Below are positions 6,215 to 12,487 of a DNA stretch of 15,259 bases, piece after piece (the first letter of the stretch is position 1; each line of letters starts with the position of its first letter). The position numbers were made by a program, and so were the translations under genes. The notes below the pieces were generated by a model that searched no databases, had not been told where the DNA came from, and worked only from the letters and a program-made list of their open reading frames with translations. Source of the stretch: Firmicutes bacterium CAG:534 (GTDB lineage Bacteria > Bacillota > Clostridia > Lachnospirales > Lachnospiraceae); the NCBI GenBank assembly GCA_000436115.1, contig FR894562.1, positions 1 to 15,259 of the forward strand, read 5' to 3'.

Positions 6215-7113
6215 AATGTTATTTACTGGATCAGATGCAGGAACAGACGGAAATTGATAAAGCAGGGGAGTATGTGATCTTATCCGATAAACAAAACTGG
6301 ATCAGGGATGGAGAAAAGCTCGGCATTTACGCAGATGTGGATACCATCAATATGAATGGACATTTCTCAAAAGTAGAAACGCAAAGTGATTATCTGTTTG
6401 GACAGGTTTCCGTTCCGAGAGTATTGGATCTTTTTGGTGCCAGACATGAGATCTTCTTTTTTGTAAATGAAAGAGGCATTATTTTTGCAGATGAAAATGA
6501 TTATGTGCAGCGTATCCTGGAAAAGATCAGAACGAAAAAGGATACGCAGGCTTTTACAAAGGAACAGTTCCTTTATAATTTTATCAGTCAGATCCTGAAA
6601 AATGATATTCAGATCCTGGATGATTACGAGGTGAAGATCATCAAAATGGAGGAAAGGATCACAGATGATAAAATGCAGGATTTTCATAAGAAAATGATGC
6701 CGATCAGGAGAGAGCTTCTTGTCATGAAAAGCTATTATGAGCAGATCAGTGAAATGGGAAAGGAGCTGGAAGAAAACGAGGATGGGATTTTTGCCAACAA
6801 GAGATTAAAGCTTTTCCGGTTTATTACGGATAAGGCTGACCGGCTGGAAAGAAAATGCGGACAGCTTCTTGATTACTCACAGCAGCTCCGCGACGTTTAT
6901 CAGTCACAGGTGGATGCAAAGCAAAATAAGACGATCGAGCTTCTGACAGTGATATCATCCGTCTTTTTTCCACTGACTTTGCTTACCAGCTGGTATGGCA
7001 TGAACTTTAAGAATATGCCCGAGCTGGAAAACGGATATCCGGTGGTGGTAGTTGCAGCTATTTTCATAGTAGTGGGAACGGTATGGCTTTTTAAGAGAAA
7101 AAAGATTTTATAG
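6211..7113 (+). CDS. corA: CorA-family divalent metal transporter
   Basis: The 300-residue protein has the CorA layout: a large soluble N-terminal domain, a long helical region rich in charged residues (about 130-240), and two C-terminal membrane segments. The first, about 244-262 (LTVISSVFFPLTLLTSW), ends in the diagnostic Y-Gly263-Met264-Asn265-F, which forms the pore-mouth selectivity loop. The second is about 275-293 (VVVVAAIFIVVGTVWLF), followed by basic KRKK. CorA proteins form pentamers that admit Mg2+, and some relatives carry Co2+, Ni2+ or Zn2+, so the metal is not fixed by sequence. The acidic linker MPELENGY matches the family. The ATG overlaps the tadA stop by 4 bases and it is the last gene of the nrdG-tadA-corA operon. 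A functional link between the three is not obvious. Confidence 0.9.
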   Translation: MKCYLLDQMQEQTEIDKAGEYVILSDKQNWIRDGEKLGIYADVDTINMNGHFSKVETQSDYLFGQVSVPRVLDLFGARHEIFFFVNERGIIFADENDYVQRILEKIRTKKDTQAFTKEQFLYNFISQILKNDIQILDDYEVKIIKMEERITDDKMQDFHKKMMPIRRELLVMKSYYEQISEMGKELEENEDGIFANKRLKLFRFITDKADRLERKCGQLLDYSQQLRDVYQSQVDAKQNKTIELLTVISSVFFPLTLLTSWYGMNFKNMPELENGYPVVVVAAIFIVVGTVWLFKRKKIL

Positions 7114-7166
7114 GGAGCCGCATTGTATCAGAAGGAAGAAAAGCATCCATAGGAGAATGGATATGG

Positions 7167-7199
7167 AAAAGCCTCAAAGCTCATGCGCTTTGAGGCTTT
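7167..7199. terminator. Bidirectional terminator between corA and tRNA-Ser
   Basis: GCCTCAAAGC (7171-7180) pairs perfectly with GCTTTGAGGC (7187-7196) around a 6-base loop. Flanking AAAA and TTT give a short U-tract in each direction. It sits between convergent genes, ending corA on the plus strand and the tRNA on the minus strand. Confidence 0.82.
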
Positions 7200-7200
7200 A

Positions 7201-7289
7201 TGGCGGAGTCGGAGGGATTCGAACCCTCGTGCCCCGGAGGGCAAACGCATTTCGAGTGCGCCCCGTTATGACCGCTTCGATACGACTCC
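7201..7289 (-). tRNA. tRNA-Ser, anticodon CGA
   Basis: The minus strand folds as an 89-base class II tRNA with encoded CCA. The acceptor stem is GGAGTCG (7289-7283) with CGACTCC, discriminator G, then CCA at 7203-7201. The anticodon loop is CTCGAAA (plus-strand 7256-7250), giving anticodon CGA (plus-strand TCG, 7252-7254), which reads UCG. The long variable arm GCCC-TCC-GGGGC and the GGTTCGAATCC T-arm are typical of serine tRNAs. A plus-strand translation through this region gives the familiar spurious GGVGGIRTLVPRRAN peptide and is not a gene. Confidence 0.96.
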
Positions 7290-7293
7290 ATGG

Positions 7294-7299
7294 ATTATA
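7294..7299 (-). promoter_or_regulatory. Possible -10 box of tRNA-Ser
   Basis: On the minus strand TATAAT (7299-7294) ends 4 bases before the mature tRNA 5' end, and no good -35 is visible 16-18 bases upstream. If it is used, the transcript would have almost no 5' leader for RNase P to remove. Weak evidence. Confidence 0.3.
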
Positions 7300-7371
7300 T
7301 AACCTCACTTATTTTAACGAAAAAAGACCGGATTGGCAAGTAAAATTTGTTTGGCGGAGGGTAGGCAGCGG

Positions 7372-7400
7372 TTGTGATTTACGCTTTAATATGGTAAACT
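7372..7400 (+). promoter_or_regulatory. Putative promoter of the hprK cluster
   Basis: TTGTGA (7372-7377) and TAAACT (7395-7400) are spaced 17 bases. The start site would be near 7407, leaving a leader of about 50 bases. That leader contains a short imperfect hairpin, CCTTCTGTC (7415-7423) with GACGGAAAGG (7428-7437), just before the ribosome binding site. Confidence 0.6.
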
Positions 7401-7456
7401 ATTTGCATCAATAGCCTTCTGTCAGCAGACGGAAAGGGAAAGGAACGGAGAAGAGC

Positions 7457-8398
7457 ATGGCAAGCGTAAAACTGGAACAGATCATTGAAAAGATGAAACT
7501 GGAAAATCTGACACCTGAGCTGGATATTTCCAAAATTAAGATCACACAGCCGGATATCAACAGACCGGCACTTCAGATGGCCGGGTACTTTGAGCATTTC
7601 GAGGCCACCAGACTGCAGATCATTGGTTTTGTAGAATATACTTATATGGAAGGACTTCCGGAAGCCCGCAAAAAGGAGATTTATGAAAGATTTCTTTCCT
7701 GCGAAATTCCCGCTATCGTATTCTGCCGGGAACTGCAGCCGGATGAGCTGTTTTTGAAAGCGGCTATCGAGCATAAGGTGCCTCTTTTAATGAGCAAGAA
7801 ATCCACTTCTTCTTTTATGGCAGAGATCATCAGATGGCTGAATGTAAAGCTTGCCCCCTGTATTTCCGTGCACGGCGTTCTGGTAGATGTATTTGGAGAG
7901 GGCGTCCTGATCACCGGAGAAAGCGGGATCGGAAAATCAGAAGCAGCTCTGGAGCTGATCAAAAGAGGACACCGTCTTGTGACGGATGATGCAGTTGAGA
8001 TCCGCAAGGTAAGTGATGAAACCCTGATCGGTTCGGCGCCGGATATTACGAAGCACTTTATTGAGCTTCGAGGGATCGGCATTGTGGACGTAAAGACCCT
8101 GTTTGGTGTGTCAAGCGTTAAGGATACCCAGAGCATTGATCTTGTGATCAGACTGGAAGACTGGGATAAAGAGAAGGAATATGACAGACTGGGCCTTGAG
8201 GAGGAATATACGGAATACCTGGGAAATAAGGTTGTCTGCCACAACATTCCCATCCGTCCCGGACGGAACCTTGCCATTATCTGTGAGTCGGCGGCGATTA
8301 ACCACAGACAGAAAAAGATGGGGTACAATGCAGCGCAGGAGCTGTACAGAAGAGTTCAGGAATCCCTTACCAGAAAACGGGATGAGGATGAAGAGTGA
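7457..8398 (+). CDS. hprK: HPr kinase/phosphorylase HprK
   Basis: HprK phosphorylates Ser46 of HPr and HPr-like proteins when glycolytic intermediates are high and reverses this when phosphate is high, driving carbon catabolite repression through CcpA. The 313-residue protein has the usual length. The N-terminal half ends near residue 130. The catalytic half has the P-loop Gly154-Glu-Ser-Gly-Ile-Gly-Lys160-Ser161, preceded by the conserved SVHGVLVDVFG, and then VTDDAVEIRK. The HprK signature GIGIVDVKTLFGVSSVK starts near residue 206, and IPIRPGRNLAIICESAA lies near the C-terminus. GGAG at 7447-7450 is 6 bases before the ATG. It heads a cluster whose last gene is an HPr-like protein with an intact Ser46, a likely substrate encoded in the same cluster. 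Confidence 0.96.
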   Translation: MASVKLEQIIEKMKLENLTPELDISKIKITQPDINRPALQMAGYFEHFEATRLQIIGFVEYTYMEGLPEARKKEIYERFLSCEIPAIVFCRELQPDELFLKAAIEHKVPLLMSKKSTSSFMAEIIRWLNVKLAPCISVHGVLVDVFGEGVLITGESGIGKSEAALELIKRGHRLVTDDAVEIRKVSDETLIGSAPDITKHFIELRGIGIVDVKTLFGVSSVKDTQSIDLVIRLEDWDKEKEYDRLGLEEEYTEYLGNKVVCHNIPIRPGRNLAIICESAAINHRQKKMGYNAAQELYRRVQESLTRKRDEDEE

Positions 8399-8463
8399 TC
8401 CTTCCTGTGTGAGTAAAGCTTTTTCCACGCATGGATTGAGGCAAAAGAAAATATAATAAGAAC

Positions 8464-8469
8464 AAGGAG
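8464..8469 (+). promoter_or_regulatory. Ribosome binding site that sets the glucokinase start
   Basis: AAGGAG sits 2 bases from the ATG at 8472, which is too close, and 8 bases from the in-frame ATG at 8478, which is ideal. I therefore place the start at 8478. Confidence 0.75.
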
Positions 8470-8477
8470 TAATGAGG

Positions 8478-9413
8478 ATGAGTCAATATGTATTTGGAGT
8501 AGATATCGGAGGAACAACCGTTAAGCTGGGACTTTTTGATCAGGAGGGCAATGTGCTGGATAAATGGGAGATCCCAACCAGGACACAGGATCATGGAAGC
8601 AGCATCCTGCCTGATATTGCAAAGAGCATTCAGGATAAGATGACTGAAAAGTCCATTCACAAGCAGGATGTAACGGGAGTGGGAGTCGGAGCGCCCGGTC
8701 CGGTAGACAGCAAAGGAACGATTTATAAGGCAGTAAATTTAGGCTGGGGTGTATTCAGCATTAAGGATACCCTGGAGGAGATCTTAAAGATCCCGGTTAT
8801 GGCGGGAAATGACGCTAACGTGGCAGCTCTTGGAGAAATGTGGAAGGGCGGCGGACAGGGAAGCAGGGATCTGATCGTGGTAACGCTGGGAACCGGCGTA
8901 GGAGGCGGCATTATCCTGGATGGGAAGATGCTTACAGGCGCAACCGGAGCAGGCGGCGAGATCGGTCACATTCATGTAAATGATGCGGAAACAGACACCT
9001 GCGGCTGCGGCAATCATGGATGCCTGGAGCAGTATACCTCTGCAACAGGAGTGACCAGACTGGCAAACAAGAAGCTGAAGGAAAGCGATAAGGACAGCGT
9101 GCTGAGAAGGGAAGAGGTCTCTGCCAAAACAGTATTTGATGCAGTGAAGGCAGGAGATGAACTGGCAAAAGAGGTTGCGGAGGAGTTCGGAAAATATCTG
9201 GGAGACGGGCTGGCAGCAATCGCCTGCGTGGTAAATCCGGAAGCTATCGTAATCGGAGGCGGAGTGTCTAAGGCAGGAGAAGTCCTGATTGATTATATTA
9301 AGCCTCATTATGAGAAAAATGTGTTCCACGGAAGCAGAGGCGTGAAGTTTTCTCTGGCTACGCTGGGCAATGATGCAGGCATCTATGGGGCGGCAAAGCT
9401 GGCGCTTGGTTAA
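8478..9413 (+). CDS. glcK: ROK-family glucokinase
   Basis: This enzyme would phosphorylate glucose with ATP to glucose 6-phosphate, feeding sugars that enter without the phosphotransferase system into glycolysis. The chosen start at 8478 gives 311 residues. MSQYVFGVDIGGTTVKLG carries the phosphate-1 motif (Asp9, Gly11-Gly12-Thr13). GHIHV (His164) and the ROK zinc motif Cys175-Gly-Cys177-Gly-Asn-His-Gly-Cys182-Leu-Glu are complete. The C-terminal VIGGGVSKAG is typical. The lack of an N-terminal helix-turn-helix rules out a ROK repressor such as NagC or XylR. The length and ETDTCGCGNHGCLEQYTSATG fit the glucokinase branch of Firmicutes; other hexose specificity cannot be excluded. It sits 79 bases after hprK in the same direction with no terminator between. 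Confidence 0.9.
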   Translation: MSQYVFGVDIGGTTVKLGLFDQEGNVLDKWEIPTRTQDHGSSILPDIAKSIQDKMTEKSIHKQDVTGVGVGAPGPVDSKGTIYKAVNLGWGVFSIKDTLEEILKIPVMAGNDANVAALGEMWKGGGQGSRDLIVVTLGTGVGGGIILDGKMLTGATGAGGEIGHIHVNDAETDTCGCGNHGCLEQYTSATGVTRLANKKLKESDKDSVLRREEVSAKTVFDAVKAGDELAKEVAEEFGKYLGDGLAAIACVVNPEAIVIGGGVSKAGEVLIDYIKPHYEKNVFHGSRGVKFSLATLGNDAGIYGAAKLALG

Positions 9414-9447
9414 AGACAGGAAATTATAGAAATTGCAGGTATAAAAG

Positions 9448-10368
9448 TTGGAAAAGATCAGTTCAGCTATTACGGAATTTTTAGAAAGGTATGTTCCAGA
9501 GGAGGATCTTCTTTTCATGGAGCCCATGAACCGCCATACGACCTTTCGGGTTGGCGGGGAAGCACAGTGTTATGTAAGGATCAGCAGCGACGTGCAGCTA
9601 AGGGCCATCATACCTTACCTGAAACAGGTAGAAACTCCTTTCTTCATTTTAGGAAACGGCAGTAATCTTCTGGTGGGAGACAAGGGGTATGAGGGTGTGA
9701 TCCTGCAGATTGGGGATAGAATGAACAGCATCCGGATCGAAGGAAAAAGGGTCTTTGCCCAGGCAGGCGCTCTTTTATCCCAGATCGCCAGAAAGGCAAT
9801 GGAGGCAGAACTGACCGGCTTTGAGTTTGCGTCCGGAATCCCCGGAACCATAGGAGGCGCCATGGTAATGAACGCCGGCGCTTATGGCGGCGAAATGGCG
9901 CAGGTAGTGGAGTGCGTGCGGGTCATGGATGAAAATGGTGAGATCTTAGAGCTCAGCGGTGAGGATATGGAGTTTGGCTACCGCACCAGCGTCATCAAGA
10001 ACAGGCCGTTTACCGTGCTGGAAGCAGTGCTTGTGCTGAAAAACGGGGAAAAAGCCTGCATTTTGCAAAAAATGGATGAGCTGTCCCGTCAAAGAAGAGA
10101 GAAGCAGCCGTTGGAATTTCCCAGCGCCGGCAGCACCTTCAAAAGGCCGGAGGGCTATTTTGCAGGGAAGCTGATCATGGATGCGGGGCTGCGTGGATAT
10201 TCTATCGGCGGCGCCCAGGTTTCAGAAAAGCATTGCGGTTTTGTGGTCAATACAGGAAAAGCAACAGCGGCAGATGTGGCAGAAGTGATCCGGGAGGTAC
10301 AGGATCGGGTGAAGGATAAATTTGGAGTAGCCTTAGAGCCTGAGGTCATATTCCTGGGGGACTTTTAG
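9448..10368 (+). CDS. murB: UDP-N-acetylenolpyruvoylglucosamine reductase MurB
   Basis: MurB uses FAD and NADPH to reduce UDP-GlcNAc-enolpyruvate to UDP-MurNAc, the second committed step of peptidoglycan precursor synthesis in the cytoplasm. The 306-residue protein has the FAD-binding domain with FRVGG (near residue 35), LGNGSNLLV, and FASGIPGTIGGAMVMNAGAYGG from Phe127. The catalytic Ser229 lies in SAGSTF and the catalytic Glu299 in EPEVIFLG. The length and sequence suggest the Firmicutes type II form. The start is TTG at 9448; only a weak AGGT at 9437-9440 precedes it, but the resulting N-terminus (MEKISSAITEFLERYVPEED) aligns with the usual family start, and the next in-frame methionine would cut into it. 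Weak initiation may keep expression low. It is 34 bases after the glucokinase gene. Confidence 0.95.
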   Translation: MEKISSAITEFLERYVPEEDLLFMEPMNRHTTFRVGGEAQCYVRISSDVQLRAIIPYLKQVETPFFILGNGSNLLVGDKGYEGVILQIGDRMNSIRIEGKRVFAQAGALLSQIARKAMEAELTGFEFASGIPGTIGGAMVMNAGAYGGEMAQVVECVRVMDENGEILELSGEDMEFGYRTSVIKNRPFTVLEAVLVLKNGEKACILQKMDELSRQRREKQPLEFPSAGSTFKRPEGYFAGKLIMDAGLRGYSIGGAQVSEKHCGFVVNTGKATAADVAEVIREVQDRVKDKFGVALEPEVIFLGDF

Positions 10369-10379
10369 AAAGGAGCAGC

Positions 10380-11243
10380 ATGAGGTTTGTAGTTGTTACC
10401 GGAATGAGCGGCGGCGGAAAAAGTACGGCACTTAGAATGTTGGAGGATGCAGGATTTTACTGTGTAGATAACCTGCCGGTTCCTCTGATCGAGAAATTTG
10501 TAGAACTGATCGCTGCGCCGGGAGGAGAAGTATCCAAGGTTGCACTTGGACTGGATGTGAGGGCAGACCAGGCGTTTGAAGATGTACAGCATGTGCTGGA
10601 AAAGCTTCGGGAAAACGGATACCACTTTGAGATCCTGTTTATGGAAGCAACGGACAGTACGCTGGTAAAGCGATATAAGGAAACCAGAAGGGTTCATCCT
10701 CTTTCTCCGGACGGAAGGGTGGAGGATGGAATCCGCAAGGAGCGGGCGATCCTGACCGACATCAGGAATAAGGCCGATTATGTGATTGATACCTCAAAAC
10801 TTCTGACCAGAGAGCTGAAGGAGGAGTTAGATCGGATCTTTGTCCGAAACGAAGAGTATAACAGCCTGATGGTAACGATCCTGTCCTTTGGCTTCAAGCA
10901 TGGAATCCCGGCTGATGCAGATCTGGTATTTGATGTGAGATTTTTGCCAAATCCCTTTTACATAGACGAGCTGAAGTATAAAACAGGTAACGATAAGGAA
11001 GTGCAGGATTATGTAATGGGCTTTCAGGAAGCGCATATCTTCATTGACAAGCTGTCGGATATGATAGAATTTCTGATCCCCAATTACATTAAAGAAGGAA
11101 AATACCAGCTTGTGATCGGTATTGGCTGCACCGGCGGCAAGCACAGAAGCGTGACTTTGGCAAATCAGCTGTATAACCGTCTGAGGGATAAGAGCGGTTA
11201 TGGGCTGAAAATTGCGCACAGAGATGTGGGACAAGGTATCTGA
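10380..11243 (+). CDS. rapZ: RapZ/YvcJ-family nucleotide-binding protein
   Basis: The 287-residue protein has an N-terminal P-loop, Gly8-Met-Ser-Gly-Gly-Gly-Lys14-Ser15-Thr16, followed by the family blocks CVDNLPVPLI and LDVRA. The C-terminal domain has FGFKHGIPADADLVFDVRFLPNPFY and IGIGCTGGKHRSV, diagnostic for RapZ/YvcJ. In Escherichia coli RapZ guides RNase E to the small RNA GlmZ and so controls glucosamine 6-phosphate synthase. In Bacillus YvcJ binds and hydrolyses ATP and GTP and affects competence. Lachnospiraceae-type bacteria are not known to me to have GlmZ, so the Bacillus role is the better guide. AGGAG at 10371-10375 is 4 bases from the ATG. It lies 11 bases after murB and 18 bases before whiA, so they are almost certainly co-transcribed. 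Confidence 0.95.
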   Translation: MRFVVVTGMSGGGKSTALRMLEDAGFYCVDNLPVPLIEKFVELIAAPGGEVSKVALGLDVRADQAFEDVQHVLEKLRENGYHFEILFMEATDSTLVKRYKETRRVHPLSPDGRVEDGIRKERAILTDIRNKADYVIDTSKLLTRELKEELDRIFVRNEEYNSLMVTILSFGFKHGIPADADLVFDVRFLPNPFYIDELKYKTGNDKEVQDYVMGFQEAHIFIDKLSDMIEFLIPNYIKEGKYQLVIGIGCTGGKHRSVTLANQLYNRLRDKSGYGLKIAHRDVGQGI

Positions 11244-11261
11244 AGTAAGGAATGAGAAAAT

Positions 11262-12137
11262 ATGTCATTTTCAGCGGATGTAAAGGAAGAACTGGAAAAG
11301 GTAATCCCCGCCTCGCGGCACTGCCAGCTGGCAGAACTGGCGGCGTTAATCTACTTTGGATGTAAGATATCCGGAGATGCAGAAAGGGGATATGAGGTGG
11401 AGGTAACATCTGAAAATCCTTTTGTAGCCAGAAAATACTTTACATTATTGAAGAAAACATATATTATTAATGGTAATGTGGAAAGCAAGGCACTGCAGGC
11501 AGTGAAGATTCTTGATGAGAACGGCAGTTTAAGCGGCATGCTGGAAGAGGTAAATCCTGTTCTGATCAAAAAAAGCTGTTGTAAGAGGGCTTACCTCAGA
11601 GGAGCTTTTTTGTGTCTGGGATCCATGAGTGATCCCCACAAGGGGTATCATTTAGAATTTGTATGTGAGTATGAGCCCTGGGCGGAGCAGATCAGACAGG
11701 TGATCGGAAGTTTTGATCTGGAGGCCAAGATCATTAAGCGTAAGAAATATTATGTGGTCTATTTAAAAGAAGGAGAAGGAATTGTAGATCTTTTGAACGT
11801 GATGGGAGCCCACAGGCTTTTGATGGAGCTTGAAAATCTGCGTGTAGAGAAGGAAGTGCGCAATTCCATTAACAGACAGGTTAACTGCGAGGCGGCAAAT
11901 ATCACAAAGACGGTGACGGCAGCCAGCAAACAGATTGAAGATATCCTTTATCTTCAAAGGCATTATGGGTTATCAAACTTGCCGGATAATCTCAGACAGA
12001 TGGCGGAGACCAGGCTGGAGCATCCGGAAAGCTCTTTACAGGAGCTAGGGGGCTATCTTAATCCACCGGTAGGAAAATCCGGTGTCAACCATAGATTGAG
12101 AAAAATCAGCGAAATTGCTGAAAAGCTTAAAGCTTAA
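11262..12137 (+). CDS. whiA: DNA-binding protein WhiA
   Basis: WhiA proteins pair a degenerate LAGLIDADG homing-endonuclease fold with a C-terminal helix-turn-helix. In Streptomyces WhiA drives sporulation septation; in Bacillus subtilis it affects division and chromosome segregation. This copy has 291 residues, slightly shorter than the roughly 315 common in the family. The N-terminus MSFSADVKEELEKV is diagnostic. The LAGLIDADG-like region spans about 20-185, with KRAYLRGAFLCLGSMSDP near the middle. The C-terminal helix-turn-helix, about 200-290, includes RQVNCEAANITKTVTAASKQ and NPPVGKSGVNHRLRKISEIA. Endonuclease catalytic acids are generally missing in WhiA. The AAGG at 11247-11250 lies 11 bases before the ATG, a long spacing. 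It is followed by the HPr-like gene 17 bases later, the same neighbour as whiA-crh in Bacillus. Confidence 0.95.
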   Translation: MSFSADVKEELEKVIPASRHCQLAELAALIYFGCKISGDAERGYEVEVTSENPFVARKYFTLLKKTYIINGNVESKALQAVKILDENGSLSGMLEEVNPVLIKKSCCKRAYLRGAFLCLGSMSDPHKGYHLEFVCEYEPWAEQIRQVIGSFDLEAKIIKRKKYYVVYLKEGEGIVDLLNVMGAHRLLMELENLRVEKEVRNSINRQVNCEAANITKTVTAASKQIEDILYLQRHYGLSNLPDNLRQMAETRLEHPESSLQELGGYLNPPVGKSGVNHRLRKISEIAEKLKA

Positions 12138-12154
12138 GTTAAGGAGGAGAAATT

Positions 12155-12421
12155 ATGAAGGAAAAGTCTATTAAAATCCAGCTCTCTGGCGGGCTGGATG
12201 CAAGACCGGTTGCTATGCTGGTGCAGGTGGCAAGCCAACACGAAAGCTCTGTTTATATTGAGACAGAGGGAAAAAGGGTCAATGCCAAGAGCATTATGGG
12301 AATGATGAGCCTTGCGCTTGGAACAGGGGAGACTGTGAAGGTGACCGCAGAAGGTACAGATGAGGAAGCAGCAGTACAGGATATCGAAGACTACTTAAGT
12401 GGAAAAAAACAGCAAAGCTGA
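12155..12421 (+). CDS. HPr-family protein with Asp15 and Ser46 (Crh-like)
   Basis: The 88-residue protein has the HPr fold signature, but the active-site motif reads Gly13-Leu14-Asp15-Ala16-Arg17-Pro18 where HPr has Gly-Leu-His-Ala-Arg-Pro. The codon is GAT (12197-12199). The regulatory site is intact: Asn43-Ala-Lys-Ser46-Ile-Met-Gly-Met-Met-Ser52-Leu. A protein without His15 cannot accept phosphate from enzyme I in the usual way, so it should not carry sugar-uptake phosphate. HprK, encoded five genes upstream, should still be able to phosphorylate Ser46. This is the logic of Bacillus Crh, which has Gln15. The position directly after whiA is also that of crh. A strong AAGGAGG at 12141-12147, 7 bases before the ATG, implies good expression. 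Whether Asp15 is phosphorylated, mimics phosphohistidine or is inert cannot be told. Confidence 0.92.
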   Translation: MKEKSIKIQLSGGLDARPVAMLVQVASQHESSVYIETEGKRVNAKSIMGMMSLALGTGETVKVTAEGTDEEAAVQDIEDYLSGKKQQS

Positions 12422-12437
12422 TAAGACTAGAAGATGA

Positions 12438-12466
12438 GGGCAAGGCGGAACGCTTTGCCCTTTTTT
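12438..12466 (+). terminator. Terminator closing the hprK-HPr cluster
   Basis: GGGCAAGGCG (12438-12447), loop GAA, CGCTTTGCCC (12451-12460) form a 10-bp stem with one G-U pair, followed by six T (12461-12466). It starts 16 bases after the HPr-like stop and ends only 21 bases before the lipid kinase start at 12488. Confidence 0.93.
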
Positions 12467-12487
12467 AGACAAGCGAGGGATGCGATT

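Noticed and set aside
7376..7392. Possible CcpA-binding (cre) site in the hprK promoter around the CG at 7382-7383
   Set aside because: Only a few positions match the cre consensus beyond the central CG.
7157..7414. Plus-strand ORF of 85 residues with the GGVGGIRTLVPRRAN peptide
   Set aside because: It is the antisense translation of the tRNA-Ser gene and the terminator beside it, a well-known artefact.
8452..8457. TATAAT upstream of the glucokinase gene as an internal promoter
   Set aside because: No -35 is found at suitable spacing, and the start site would fall on the ribosome binding site.
8784..9527. Minus-strand ORF of 247 residues
   Set aside because: It is antisense to the glucokinase gene and the start of murB, with no family resemblance.
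12434..12487. ATG at 12434 as the lipid kinase start
   Set aside because: The added residues would be encoded by a clear terminator hairpin. The ATG at 12488 has its own ribosome binding site.
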